From Streptomyces griseoaurantiacus (lineage in GTDB: Bacteria; Actinomycetota; Actinomycetes; Streptomycetales; Streptomycetaceae), in assembly GCA_014656015.1 (NCBI GenBank), contig BNBP01000029.1:1-64000 (forward strand): a stretch of DNA of 64,000 bases, given 5' to 3'. Each line of letters starts with the position of its first letter. The stretch's first letter is position 1. The notes beneath the pieces are model-generated. The model made no database searches. It was not told where the DNA came from and saw nothing but the letters and a program-made list of their open reading frames with translations. The position numbers were made by a program, and so were the translations under genes. This document shows, piece by piece, positions 1 through 8,737 of the stretch.

Positions 1-1
1 C

Positions 2-547
2 GCCCCGGGCCGTCCCCGGGCCGCCCGGCGCGCGGCGCTCGCGGCCGGTGCGCTCGGCGTGGCGGGGGCCGCCCTCCAGCTGGCCGGCGGCTTCGGCGCG
101 GGGTCCTCCGGGACGCCGGGCGGTGCGGGGGAGTCCGCGCGTCCGGCGGCCGCGTCCACCGGGGCGGAGGGCTCCGCCTCCGCCGACGGCGCCCCTTCCG
201 GCACCGACTCCGCCACCCCCTCGGCCACCGGTTCCGGCTCGGCCGTGCCCTCCGGCGCGGGGGAGCCCTCCGCGTCCGCCGGGATCACGCGGGCCGCCTC
301 CCCGAACCCGCGCGGAGCGGGCGCGGGCGACGGCTCGGAGCCGGGCGGATCCGCCACCCGGTCCGCCCCGCCCGCGTCCCCCACGCGTTTCCCCTTCCCC
401 CCGGCCCCCTCCGCCCCGGGCCCGACCGCGTCGAACCCGTACGGCGGCGGACACGGCGGAGGTGGCTGGGGCGGGGGCGGCTGGGGCGGTGGAGGTGGCT
501 GGGGAGGCGGAAGCGGAGGCGGCGGGGGCGGCTGGGGTCAGCACTGA
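2..547 (+). CDS. 5'-truncated hypothetical protein with Gly/Trp-rich tail
   Basis: The reading frame is open from the left edge, so the true start lies outside the window. About 181 residues are visible. They begin with a basic stretch and a hydrophobic Ala/Leu/Gly segment (residues about 10-31) that could be a membrane anchor or signal sequence. A long low-complexity Ser/Ala/Gly/Pro linker follows, and the C-terminus is a Gly-rich run with regularly spaced Trp ending in WGQH. This layout suits a membrane-anchored or surface-exposed protein. A GTG at 59 is an internal start candidate, but the upstream in-frame sequence reads as protein. No catalytic domain is visible and the function is unknown. 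Confidence 0.5.
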   Translation, partial: APGRPRAARRAALAAGALGVAGAALQLAGGFGAGSSGTPGGAGESARPAAASTGAEGSASADGAPSGTDSATPSATGSGSAVPSGAGEPSASAGITRAASPNPRGAGAGDGSEPGGSATRSAPPASPTRFPFPPAPSAPGPTASNPYGGGHGGGGWGGGGWGGGGGWGGGSGGGGGGWGQH

Positions 548-630
548 CGTCCGGCGTTCCCTTCTCGCGGCCGAAAAGCGCCCCTTGCCCCCACACGCCT
601 CCCCTCTGAAAATGCGCATGACAACTCAAC

Positions 631-657
631 GGGCGGCCGGACGACCTTCGGCCGCCC
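631..657. other. hairpin upstream of the secreted protease
   Basis: GGGCGGCC (631-638) and GGCCGCCC (650-657) form a perfect 8-bp stem with an 11-nt loop. It lies between the stop at 547 and the protease start at 683. It could terminate the upstream gene or be a 5' leader hairpin. There is no T-tract. Confidence 0.4.
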
Positions 658-682
658 CGTCATGTCTCAGAGGGGACCCCAC

Positions 683-1567
683 ATGAGAAAGCCTCTCGTC
701 ACCGCGCTGCTCGCCCTGGTCATCGCCGGGGCCGGCGCCGCCCCCACGGCGACGGCGGCCGCGCACGCCCCGACCACCGCCTCCGCGCGGGACACCACCA
801 CGACCCCCGCGCGCGACACCGCTCCCACCCTCCGGGCCGTCGACTACGCCGGCACGGTCGCGCTCAGCAACTGCTCCGGCTCCGTCGTCCGGCTCCCCGC
901 CTCCGCCGACTCCGATCCGGCGCTCGTCCTCACCAACGGCCACTGCCTGGAGACCGGCTTCCCCGAGCCCGGCGAGGTGATCGTCGACCAGGCCTCCAGC
1001 CGCTCCTTCACCCTGCTCAACTCGGCCGGGAGCGGCGTCGCCACCCTGCGGGCGAGCAAGGTCGCGTACTCGACGATGACCGACACCGACGTCACCCTCT
1101 ACCAGCTCACCCGCACCTACGCGCAGATCAGGAGCAGCTACGGGATCAGCGCCCTCCCCCTCGACGACAGCCATCCCGTCGCCGGCACCGCCATCAAGGT
1201 CGTCTCCGGCTACTGGAAGCGCATCTACACCTGCGCGATCGACGGCTTCGCCTACCGGCTCAAGGAGGGCGGCTGGACCTGGAAGGACTCCGTCCGCTAC
1301 ACCTCCGCCTGCGACACGATCGGCGGCACCTCGGGCTCGCCGGTGATCGACACCGCCACCGGCAAGGTCGTCGCCGTCAACAACACGGGCAACGAGGACG
1401 GCGGCCGCTGCACCGTCAACAACCCCTGCGAGGTGGACGCGAACGGCACCGTCACCGTCCGCAAGGGCATCAACTACGCGGAGGAGACCTACGGCATCCC
1501 GGCCTGCTTCGGCGCCGGCAACAAGCTCAACCTGAACGCGAGCGGCTGCACCCTGCCCAAGCCCTGA
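683..1567 (+). CDS. secreted trypsin-like serine protease
   Basis: This is a 294-residue exported S1-like protease. The start at 683 was chosen over an upstream ATG at 662 because AGAGGGG lies about 7 nt before it and the product then begins MRKPLVTALLALV, a typical Sec signal peptide with an Ala-rich h-region. The chymotrypsin-fold triad is visible: TNGHC (His), MTDTDVTLYQL (probable Asp) and GGTSGSPVI (Ser, with the oxyanion-hole Gly). Several Cys residues could form disulfides. A short Thr/Ala-rich stretch after the signal may be a propeptide. Streptomyces exports many such proteases. The substrate cannot be read from sequence. Confidence 0.85.
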   Translation: MRKPLVTALLALVIAGAGAAPTATAAAHAPTTASARDTTTTPARDTAPTLRAVDYAGTVALSNCSGSVVRLPASADSDPALVLTNGHCLETGFPEPGEVIVDQASSRSFTLLNSAGSGVATLRASKVAYSTMTDTDVTLYQLTRTYAQIRSSYGISALPLDDSHPVAGTAIKVVSGYWKRIYTCAIDGFAYRLKEGGWTWKDSVRYTSACDTIGGTSGSPVIDTATGKVVAVNNTGNEDGGRCTVNNPCEVDANGTVTVRKGINYAEETYGIPACFGAGNKLNLNASGCTLPKP

Positions 1568-1604
1568 CCCTCCCGAGGCCCGGGCGGGCGGTTCACGCCG
1601 CCGT

Positions 1605-3254
1605 TCACACCGGCGTGCGGCGCACCGCGCGCCCCGCCAGGACGTCCGTGCGCCGCCCGTCCTCGATCACGAAACGCCCGTCGATCAGCACGTGGGGGAT
1701 GCCCGTCGGCAGCCGGCGGGGGTCCTCGAAGGTGGCGCCGGGCGCGACGGTCGCCGGGTCGAAGAGCACCAGGTCGGCCCGGTACCCCTCGCGCACCAGC
1801 CCCCGGTCCGGCAGCCGCAGCCGGGCCGCCGGGCGGCCGGTGAGGTGGGCCACGCACTCCTCCAGGGACAGCACCCCCAACTCCCTCACGTAGGTGCCGA
1901 GATAGCGGGGGAAGGTGCCGTAGGCGCGCGGGTGCGGCTTGCTGCCCTGGAGGATGCCGTCCGAGCCGCCGGTGTGCGCCGGGTGCCGCATGATCGTGCG
2001 GACGTTCTCCTCGTGGCCGACGTGCTGCAGGATCGTCGTGCCGAGCCTGTCCCCGGTCAGCAGCCGGCGCGCCACGGTCCAGGGCGTCTCGCCGCGCTCC
2101 CGGGCGGCCTGAAGCACCGTGCGGCCCACGTACCCGGCGAGCGCGGGGTCGCCGACGCCGGAGATCTCGATCGTCTCCCACTCGACGGGGACGCCGTGGC
2201 ACCCGTCGGAACCGGTCACCTCCAGGTGGTGACGGATCCGCTCGGCGCTCTCCTCGTCCGCGAGCCGCCCGAGCACCGCCTCGGGGCCGCCCTCGCTCGC
2301 CCAGCTCGGCAGCAGGGCCGCGAGGGTGGTGCAGCCGGGGGTGTAGGGATAGGTGTCCAGGGTGATGTCGGCCCCGGCCGCCAGCGCCTTGTCGAGCAGG
2401 GCGAGCAGCTCGGGCGCCCGGTCCCGGTTCACGCCGAAGTTCATGGTGGCGTGGGCCAGGTGCAGCGGGCAGCCGGCCTCGCGGGTGAGCGCGACCATCT
2501 CCTCGTAGGCCTCCAGCGCCCCCGCCCCGTAGGAGCGGTGGTGCGGGCAGTAGTAGCCGCCGTAGGAGGCCACCACCCGGCACAGCTCGGTCAGTTCGGC
2601 ACCGTCCGCGTACATGCCGGGGGTGTAGGTGAGCCCGGAGGAGAGGCCGACGGCACCCTGCTCCAGGCCCTCCGCGACCAGTCGCCGCATCCGGTCCAGC
2701 TCGGCGGGTGTGGCCGGGCGGTCGTCCCAGCCGACGGCGAGGGCGCGGACGGTGCCCTGCGGGATCAGATAGGCGGCGTTGACGGCGATGCCCCGGCCGT
2801 CGAAGCCGTGGTCGAGCCGGTCGAGGTACTCGCCGACCGAGCGCCAGCTGAGGTCGAGGTCGTCACCGGGGCCGTTCCAGCCCGCGATGGCCCGGCGGAC
2901 CTCGGCGAGCGTGCGCTCGTCGACCGGCGCGTAGGAGAGCCCGTCCTGCCCGATGACCTCCAGGGTCACGCCCTGCGCGGCCTTGGCGCTGTGGTCCGGG
3001 TCGCGCAGCAGGGCGAGGTCGCTGTGTGCGTGCATGTCGATGAAGCCGGGGGCCAGGACCAGCCCTTCGGCGTCGATCTCCCGCCGGGCGCGCGGGCGTT
3101 GGCAGCCGGCCGCCCAGGCCTCCTGGACGATCGAGACGATCCTGCCGTCCTCGACCGCCACGTCGGCGCGGTAGGAGGGCGCGCCGGTGCCGTCCACGAC
3201 CTCCGCGTCGCGCAGGACGAGATCGGCCCGGTCGGTGACGTCGACGGGATCCAT
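1605..3254 (-). CDS. N-acyl-D-amino-acid deacylase (D-aminoacylase family)
   Basis: This is a 549-residue amidohydrolase-superfamily protein. It starts with the small beta domain (LVLRDAEVVDGTG), followed by the metal motif GFIDMHAHSDL and later conserved His residues (CPHHRSYG, LHLAHATMNFG). Family members hydrolyse N-acyl-D-amino acids to free D-amino acids. The family Cys ligand, usually in a VVGNCGFS-like motif, is replaced here: the equivalent reads VIGQDGLS. Metal binding may therefore differ from characterised D-aminoacylases. The gene lies 15 nt downstream of the PLP deaminase gene on the same strand, so the pair probably form an operon converting N-acyl-D-amino acids to keto acids. 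Confidence 0.85.
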   Translation of the reverse strand: MDPVDVTDRADLVLRDAEVVDGTGAPSYRADVAVEDGRIVSIVQEAWAAGCQRPRARREIDAEGLVLAPGFIDMHAHSDLALLRDPDHSAKAAQGVTLEVIGQDGLSYAPVDERTLAEVRRAIAGWNGPGDDLDLSWRSVGEYLDRLDHGFDGRGIAVNAAYLIPQGTVRALAVGWDDRPATPAELDRMRRLVAEGLEQGAVGLSSGLTYTPGMYADGAELTELCRVVASYGGYYCPHHRSYGAGALEAYEEMVALTREAGCPLHLAHATMNFGVNRDRAPELLALLDKALAAGADITLDTYPYTPGCTTLAALLPSWASEGGPEAVLGRLADEESAERIRHHLEVTGSDGCHGVPVEWETIEISGVGDPALAGYVGRTVLQAARERGETPWTVARRLLTGDRLGTTILQHVGHEENVRTIMRHPAHTGGSDGILQGSKPHPRAYGTFPRYLGTYVRELGVLSLEECVAHLTGRPAARLRLPDRGLVREGYRADLVLFDPATVAPGATFEDPRRLPTGIPHVLIDGRFVIEDGRRTDVLAGRAVRRTPV

Positions 3255-3269
3255 GGCGTACCGGCCTCT

Positions 3270-4586
3270 CTAGAAGAACGTGCGGACGTAGTCGGTGACC
3301 GTGCCGTCCGCCTCGACCACGGGGATGAGCTGCCACTTGTCGAAGGTGGTGCAGGGGTGGGACAGGCCCACGCCGACCCAGTCGCCCACCTCCAGGTCCG
3401 CCTCCTCCGTCGTGCGCAGCCACATGTGCTGGTCGGAGAGTCCGGTCACCGTCACCCCGGTGGCCGCTCGCTCCCGGCCGTCCCGTCGTACCACCTGGGC
3501 GAAGGGCAGGTCCAGGTCGTGGGCGGCGTCGCGCTTGCCCGCGTTGGCGAAGGCCTGCTCCGGGGAGGGGCGGGAGACGACCTGCGTCCACAGCCGGAAC
3601 GCGGGCTCCAGGCCGCCCTCGTCCGGGACCCGGTTGAAGGGGGTGACGTGGCGGTAGTGGCCGTCGTCGTGCGAGACGTAGGCGCCCGAGCGCAGCAGCT
3701 TGAGCGCGGGCAGGGAGAGGGCGGGCAGCTCGGCGAGGACGTCGGCGACCGCGTCGAACCAGGCGCTGCCGCCCGCGCTGACGACGATCTCGTCCAGGCC
3801 CGTCCCCGCGAAGCGGCCGGCCGCGTCGAACCCGGCCGCGAGCGCGGTCAGCCGGCGCAGCCAGGCCCGTACGCGGTCGGGGTCGGCCTCGGGGACCTCG
3901 CCCTCGTAGCCGGCCACGCCGGCCAGCCGCAGGGTGGTGGTGGCCGCGACCGCGTCGGCGACCGCCGCGCACTCGGCCTCCGTGCGCGCCCCGGTGCGTG
4001 CCCCCTCACCGGCGCCGAGTTCGACGACGACGTCCAGCGGGCGGCCGCCCTCGGGCAGCGGGGAGAGCGCGGCGTCCATCAGCTCGACCCCGCGCACGGA
4101 GTCGACGTAGCAAAGGAAGCGGAAGTCCGGGTCGGCGGCGAGTTCGGCGGCGATCCAGCGCAGGGCGGCCGGATCGACGACCTCGTTGGCCACGAAGATC
4201 CGCGCGATGTCGAACTCGCGGGCCACGCGCACCTGGTGGGGGAGGGCGAGGGTGATGCCCCAGGCGCCCCGCTCGATCTGGCGCCGGAAGAGCTGCGGGG
4301 CCATGGAGGTCTTGCCGTGCGGGGCGAAGGCGAGGCCGTGCCGCTCGGCGTAGCGCTCCATGACCGCCAGGTTGTGCTCCAGCCGCTCGGCGGACAGGGC
4401 GAGCACGGGGGTGGTGAAGCCGCCGTCGAACAGGTTGCGCCGTTCGGCCGCGAGCGCGCCGACGGTGAGGTGGGCGGCGTCCGGCGGGAGGCCCTTGAAA
4501 CGGTGGCCGACGGGCTCCTCGGAGAGGCGCGCGACGGGGTCCTCCGCCGTACCGGCGACAGTGGAGGACGGGGTGTCGAGGGCCAT
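3270..4586 (-). CDS. PLP-dependent amino acid deaminase (alanine racemase N-terminal / D-serine dehydratase-like)
   Basis: This is a 438-residue protein of the D-threonine aldolase/DSD1-like fold-type III PLP group. The PLP lysine motif appears as FAPHGKTSM, followed by an alanine-racemase-like barrel, and the C-terminal region (HMWLRTTEEADLEVGDWV, SHPCTTF) resembles the metal-binding D-serine-dehydratase-like domain. The ATG at 4586 was chosen over one 60 nt upstream because GGGAGG sits directly before it. It is the first gene of the minus-strand arm, divergent from the kinase operon across a palindromic operator. The likely role is deamination of D-amino acids released by the neighbouring deacylase. 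The exact substrate is inferred. Confidence 0.8.
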   Translation of the reverse strand: MALDTPSSTVAGTAEDPVARLSEEPVGHRFKGLPPDAAHLTVGALAAERRNLFDGGFTTPVLALSAERLEHNLAVMERYAERHGLAFAPHGKTSMAPQLFRRQIERGAWGITLALPHQVRVAREFDIARIFVANEVVDPAALRWIAAELAADPDFRFLCYVDSVRGVELMDAALSPLPEGGRPLDVVVELGAGEGARTGARTEAECAAVADAVAATTTLRLAGVAGYEGEVPEADPDRVRAWLRRLTALAAGFDAAGRFAGTGLDEIVVSAGGSAWFDAVADVLAELPALSLPALKLLRSGAYVSHDDGHYRHVTPFNRVPDEGGLEPAFRLWTQVVSRPSPEQAFANAGKRDAAHDLDLPFAQVVRRDGRERAATGVTVTGLSDQHMWLRTTEEADLEVGDWVGVGLSHPCTTFDKWQLIPVVEADGTVTDYVRTFF

Positions 4587-4606
4587 GCAGCCTCCCTGAT
4601 CAGGTA

Positions 4607-4625
4607 CGTTGCATTCTCTGCAACG
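4607..4625. promoter_or_regulatory. palindromic operator in divergent promoter, candidate IclR site
   Basis: CGTTGCA (4607-4613) and TGCAACG (4619-4625) form a perfect 7-bp inverted repeat with a 5-nt spacer, next to a possible half site CATTGCG (4628-4634). It lies between the two arms of the D-amino-acid cluster, whose IclR regulator starts at 5819. A TTGCA-type dyad of this size is compatible with IclR-family operators. Assignment to this regulator is inference. Confidence 0.6.
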
Positions 4626-4629
4626 TTCA

Positions 4630-4659
4630 TTGCGTATGTCGCTCACTGCTGTCTAACAT
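4630..4659 (+). promoter_or_regulatory. candidate promoter of the kinase-iclR-ridA-gntP operon
   Basis: TTGCGT (4630-4635) and TAACAT (4654-4659) are separated by 18 nt, an acceptable housekeeping-sigma arrangement. The -35 box lies 4 nt after the palindrome, so a bound regulator would occlude it. The first start codon is 98 nt downstream. Confidence 0.45.
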
Positions 4660-4757
4660 CTCGGCCGAACGCGGGTCAACGGCACCGTCCCTGCCCCGCG
4701 GCAGCGCCCCGGGAGCCCCCGTGGCACCCAGCGAGCCCCCGAGGAGCCTCCGTCGCC

Positions 4758-5822
4758 GTGACCGCCACCGGCCCGCACAGCGCCCCGCCCGCCGTCGACG
4801 TCGTCGCGCTGGGGGAGTCCATGGTGACCTTCCTGCCCACCCGGCCGGGACGGCTCGCCGACGTGCCGGCGTTCGAGCGCGGGATCGGCGGGGCCGAGTC
4901 CAACCTGGCGTGCGCGCTGGCCGCCGCCGGGCACACCGTGCGCTGGGTGAGCAGGGTCGGCGCGGACGGCTTCGGCGACCACCTCCTGGAGGCGATCGGC
5001 GCGTACGGCGTCGACGTGAGCGCGGTGCGCCGCGACCCGGCCCGCCCCACCGGCGTCTACTTCCGCACCGCCGGGGACCGCTCGGGGGACGCCCACGAGG
5101 TGGCGTACTACCGTGCCGGTTCGGCCGCCTCCGCGATGTCCGCCGACACCCTGGACACCGACGTCCTGCGGGACTGCCGCATCCTGCACCTCACCGGAAT
5201 CACCCCCGCCCTCTCCGCCGACTGCCGGGACCTCGTGAGGGAACTGACGGCCCGTCGCCCCGGCCGCCCGCTCGTCTCCTTCGACGTCAACCACCGCCCC
5301 GAGCTGTGGGCCGGCACCGAGGGCCCCCGGGCGCTGCTCGAACCGGCGCGCGGGGCCGACCTCGTCTTCGTCGGGGAGGACGAGGCCCGCGCCGCCTGGG
5401 GCCTCGACGGCGCCCGGGCGATCCGCGAGGCCCTGCCCGAGCCGGAGACCCTCGTCGTCAAGCGGGGTGCGGACGGGGCGACGGCCTACGGCAGGGACGG
5501 CTCCGAGGTCACCGTCGGCGCCCCGGCCGTCGACGTCCTCGCGCACGTCGGCGCCGGCGACGCCTTCGCCGCCGGCTTCCTCTCCGCCACTCTGCGCGGG
5601 CTGCCCGTCCGCGAGCGGCTCCGCCACGGCCACCTGATGGCCGCCGCCGCCCTCACCGTCCCCGGCGACCTCGCCGCGCCGCCCGCCCGCGACCACGCCG
5701 ACCGGCTGGCCGCACTCGACGAGGAGGCCTGGGGGAGACTGCGACTCGGCCCCGGCTGGACCCGGGAGGACCGGACGCGGGAGGACGCCGGCCGGGCCGA
5801 GGAGGAGGTACGCGAACCATGA
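4758..5822 (+). CDS. PfkB-family sugar kinase (2-keto-3-deoxygluconate kinase-like)
   Basis: This is a 354-residue ribokinase/PfkB-fold kinase. Visible motifs are the N-terminal VVALGESMVTF, the substrate-binding GGAESNLACALA, and the C-terminal nucleotide/anion-hole signature HVGAGDAFAAGF with the catalytic Asp. The closest general pattern is that of 2-keto-3-deoxygluconate kinases, which phosphorylate KDG with ATP. The GTG at 4758 starts the conserved domain, with GAGGAG upstream at 4741. Its stop overlaps the start of the IclR gene (ATGA at 5819-5822). Its place among D-amino-acid genes and a GntP permease suggests the cluster handles an acidic sugar-like or keto acid intermediate. The exact substrate is not provable here. 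Confidence 0.8.
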   Translation: MTATGPHSAPPAVDVVALGESMVTFLPTRPGRLADVPAFERGIGGAESNLACALAAAGHTVRWVSRVGADGFGDHLLEAIGAYGVDVSAVRRDPARPTGVYFRTAGDRSGDAHEVAYYRAGSAASAMSADTLDTDVLRDCRILHLTGITPALSADCRDLVRELTARRPGRPLVSFDVNHRPELWAGTEGPRALLEPARGADLVFVGEDEARAAWGLDGARAIREALPEPETLVVKRGADGATAYGRDGSEVTVGAPAVDVLAHVGAGDAFAAGFLSATLRGLPVRERLRHGHLMAAAALTVPGDLAAPPARDHADRLAALDEEAWGRLRLGPGWTREDRTREDAGRAEEEVREP

Positions 5823-6643
5823 GCCAGACCGTCGACCGGGCGCTGTCGATCCTGCCGCTGCTCGCCGAGGGCCCCGCCGACCTCGGCGGCGTCGCCGAAC
5901 GGCTCGGCGTGCACAAGTCCACCGCGCTGCGCCTGCTGCGCACCCTGCACGAACACGGCCTGGTCTACCGCCAGTCCGACCAGCGCTACCGCCTCGGCGC
6001 CCGGCTGTTCGCCCTCGCCCAGGAGGCGATGGAGAACCTCGACATCCGCGAGATCGCGCACCCGCACCTCGTGGCCCTCAACGAGGAGTGCGGGCACACC
6101 GTGCACCTCGCGGTCCACGAGGAGAACGAGGTCCTCTACATCGACAAGGTCGACAGCCGCTATCCGGTGCGCATGTACTCGCGCATCGGCAAGCCGGTCG
6201 CCCTCACCGTGGCGGCGGTGGCCAAGCTGCTCCTCGCCGACCTGCCCGAGGCCGAACGGCGGGCCCTCGCCGAAGGGCTCGACTACCCGCCCTACACCTC
6301 CCGTTCGACACCGCACGCGGCCGCGTTCCTGCGCGAGCTGGAGAAGGTGCGCGAACAGGGCTGGGCCACCGACCTCGGCGGCCACGAGGAGTCCATCAAC
6401 TGCGTCGCCGCCCCCGTGCGCGGCGCCGACGGCCGGGTCGTCGCCGCGATGTCGGTCTCGGCGCCCAACGTCGTCGTCACCGCCGAGGAACTCCTCGCCC
6501 TGCTCCCCAAGGTGCGCCGCACGGCGGACGCCATCAGCGGCGAGTACTCCGGCAGAACCCCCGCAAGCCCAGCGGGCCCGCCGAGCCCGGCAGCCCCCGG
6601 TGCCGCGGCCCCCGCCGGCCCGCAAGGAAAGGACACCCCATGA
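5819..6643 (+). CDS. IclR-family transcriptional regulator
   Basis: This is a 274-residue protein. The N-terminal winged helix (residues about 1-60) carries LGGVAERLGVHKSTALRLLRT, shown here only as the motif core GVHKSTALRLLRT, and the IclR effector domain follows (HTVHLAVHEENEVLYIDKVD, INCVAAPV). The C-terminus is a Pro/Ala tail. It overlaps the kinase stop by 4 nt and the next start (ATG 6640) by 4 nt, so it is translationally coupled within the operon. It is the obvious candidate to bind the palindrome at 4607-4625 and to sense a pathway intermediate. Whether it activates or represses cannot be told from sequence. Confidence 0.9.
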   Translation: MSQTVDRALSILPLLAEGPADLGGVAERLGVHKSTALRLLRTLHEHGLVYRQSDQRYRLGARLFALAQEAMENLDIREIAHPHLVALNEECGHTVHLAVHEENEVLYIDKVDSRYPVRMYSRIGKPVALTVAAVAKLLLADLPEAERRALAEGLDYPPYTSRSTPHAAAFLRELEKVREQGWATDLGGHEESINCVAAPVRGADGRVVAAMSVSAPNVVVTAEELLALLPKVRRTADAISGEYSGRTPASPAGPPSPAAPGAAAPAGPQGKDTP

Positions 6644-7050
6644 CGGACAAGATCGCCCTCACCCCCAGCACCCACACCACCCCGCCCGCGAAGTTCTCGC
6701 ACGGCGTGCGCAAGGGCAACATCCTCCAGGTCGCCGGGCAGGTCGGCTTCCTGCCCGCCGAGGAGGGCAAGGCGCCCACGCCCGCCGGGCCGACCCTGCG
6801 CGAGCAGACCCTCCAGACCCTCGCCAACGTCAAGGCGATCCTGGAGGAGGGCGGGGCGAGCTGGGACGACGTGATGATGCTCCGCGTCTACCTCACCGAC
6901 GTGGACCACTTCGCCGAGATGAACGAGCTGTACAACACCTACTTCGAGGAGCAGGGGCTCACCGCGCCCCCGGCCGCCCGCACCACCGTGTACGTCGGCC
7001 TGCCCCCGGGCCTGCTCATCGAGATCGACGCGCTCGCCGTACTGGACTGA
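6640..7050 (+). CDS. RidA-family (YjgF) enamine/imine deaminase
   Basis: This is a 136-residue protein, the usual size for the RidA family. It carries the conserved ARTTVYVGLPPGLLIEI segment, including the Arg that binds the intermediate's carboxylate, and the NILQVAGQVG and LANVKAILEEGG segments. RidA proteins hydrolyse reactive enamine/imine intermediates released by PLP deaminases. The gene is therefore a natural partner of the PLP deaminase in the opposite arm. It overlaps the iclR stop as ATGA (6640-6643), with an AAGGA ribosome-binding site 9 nt upstream. Confidence 0.85.
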   Translation: MTDKIALTPSTHTTPPAKFSHGVRKGNILQVAGQVGFLPAEEGKAPTPAGPTLREQTLQTLANVKAILEEGGASWDDVMMLRVYLTDVDHFAEMNELYNTYFEEQGLTAPPAARTTVYVGLPPGLLIEIDALAVLD

Positions 7051-7178
7051 CCCCGGCGCCCGTCCGCACCACCGACGCGGGCGTCCCGCACCATCGGGGC
7101 GCCCGCGCCGTCCCCCCACCCCCTGCCCGAAAGCCTCATGGCACCCCCCGTCACACGAGAAGCACGAGGTCCCCCGCC

Positions 7179-8690
7179 ATGCTCAATGTCATGCCCATGT
7201 CCATACCGAGAGGTCCGGTCGCGCTCGCGGCGGGCGCCGCCCCCGAGACCCCGCCCCACACCGGCGGCCTGATCGCCCTCATCCACGGCACCGCCGGCCT
7301 GCTCACCGTCGCCGCCCTCGGCATCGCGCTGCTGCTCTTCCTGATCATCAAGATCCGGCTGCAGCCCTTCCTCGCCCTGCTCACCGTCTCCATCGCCGTC
7401 GGCCTCGCCGCCGGACTCTCGGTCACCGAACTCTTCGGCACCGTCCAGCGCTCCGACGCCGTCTCGCTCATCGAGTCCGGCATGGGCGGCACCCTCGGCC
7501 ACGTCGCCATCATCATCGGCCTGGGCACCATGCTCGGCTCGGTCCTGGAGGTCTCCGGCGGCGCCGAGGTCCTCGCCTCCCGGCTGCTGCACCTGTTCGG
7601 CGAGAAGCGCGCCCCGCTCGCGATGGGCCTGACCGGCCTCGTCTTCGGCATCCCGGTCTTCTTCGACGTCGGCATCTTCGTCCTCGCGCCGATCGTCTAC
7701 GCGGCCACCAAGCGCGGCGGCAAGTCCATCGTCCTCTACGCCATGCCGCTGCTGGCCGGCCTGTCGATGACCCATGCCTTCCTGCCGCCGCACCCCGGCC
7801 CGGTGGCCGCGGCCGGACTGCTCAAGGTCGACCTCGGCTGGGTCATCCTCATGGGCATCGTCTGCGGCATCCCCGCCGTGCTCGCCGCCTGGGCCTGGGC
7901 GGCCTGGATCGGCCGGCGGATCTTCGTCCCCGTGCCGCAGGACATGGTCGAGGCGGCGGAGGAGTCCAAGGCGTCCCTCGCGGCCGAGCAGCGGGCGGCC
8001 GGCGTGACGCCCTCGGAGAAGCCGGTCCCGCTCTCCGTCGTCTTCACCATCATCGGCACACCGCTGGTCCTGATCCTGCTCTCCACCTTCTCCTCGATCG
8101 CCTTCGACCCCTCCACGGGCCGCTCGGTGGTGGAGTTCTTCGGCCACCCCTTCGTCGCCCTGACGATCGCGCTGCTGCTGGCGTACTACCTGCTCGGCAT
8201 CCGGCGCGGCTGGTCCCGCAAGTCCCTGGAGACCGTCTCCACGGCCTCGCTCAAGCCGATCGGCAACATCCTGCTCGTCGTCGGCGCGGGCGGCATCTTC
8301 GGCGCGGTCCTCAAGGGCAGCGGCGTCGCCCAGGCCCTGTCCGACACCTTCCACGACGTCGGACTGCCGGTGATCGTGCTGTCCTACCTGATCTCGCTGG
8401 TGCTGCGGGTGGCGCAGGGCTCCGCCACGGTCGCCATCGTCACCACGGCGGGCATCGTGGCGCCGCTGCTGTCCGAGGGGCACCACTCGCAGGCGTTCGT
8501 CGCGCTCGTCATCATGGCGATCTCGGCGGGCTCCATCTTCGCCTCGCACGTCAACGACGGCGGGTTCTGGATGGTCGCCAAGTACTTCGGCATCAGCGAG
8601 CGCGACACGCTGAAGACGTGGACGGTCCTCGAATCGGTGCTGTCGGTGGCCGGGTTCGCGGTCGCGGCGGTGATCAGCCTGTTCCTGTGA
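7179..8690 (+). CDS. GntP-family gluconate/organic acid permease
   Basis: This is a 503-residue integral membrane protein with about 12-14 hydrophobic segments. It has GntP signature features: the early LTVSIAVGLAAG helix, MGGTLGHVAIIIGLGTMLG, the PVFFDVGIFVL motif, FLPPHPGPVAAA, and RVAQGSATVAIVTTAGI near the C-terminus. The family imports gluconate or related hydroxy acids with protons (the E. coli member DsdX takes up D-serine). Given the D-amino-acid enzymes around it, a D-amino acid or its derivative is as likely a substrate as gluconate. The start is ATG 7179 with a weak GAGG upstream. ATGs at 7191 and 7197 are alternatives. Confidence 0.88.
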   Translation: MLNVMPMSIPRGPVALAAGAAPETPPHTGGLIALIHGTAGLLTVAALGIALLLFLIIKIRLQPFLALLTVSIAVGLAAGLSVTELFGTVQRSDAVSLIESGMGGTLGHVAIIIGLGTMLGSVLEVSGGAEVLASRLLHLFGEKRAPLAMGLTGLVFGIPVFFDVGIFVLAPIVYAATKRGGKSIVLYAMPLLAGLSMTHAFLPPHPGPVAAAGLLKVDLGWVILMGIVCGIPAVLAAWAWAAWIGRRIFVPVPQDMVEAAEESKASLAAEQRAAGVTPSEKPVPLSVVFTIIGTPLVLILLSTFSSIAFDPSTGRSVVEFFGHPFVALTIALLLAYYLLGIRRGWSRKSLETVSTASLKPIGNILLVVGAGGIFGAVLKGSGVAQALSDTFHDVGLPVIVLSYLISLVLRVAQGSATVAIVTTAGIVAPLLSEGHHSQAFVALVIMAISAGSIFASHVNDGGFWMVAKYFGISERDTLKTWTVLESVLSVAGFAVAAVISLFL

Positions 8691-8737
8691 CGGCCGCCGG
8701 CCCGCCCCCGGGATTCGTATAACGATGCGGGGGCGGC

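Noticed and set aside
1692..4757. Very long open frame antisense to the deacylase and deaminase genes
   Set aside because: It is the high-GC shadow of two well-conserved minus-strand genes. Only its last part, from GTG 4758, is a real gene (the kinase).
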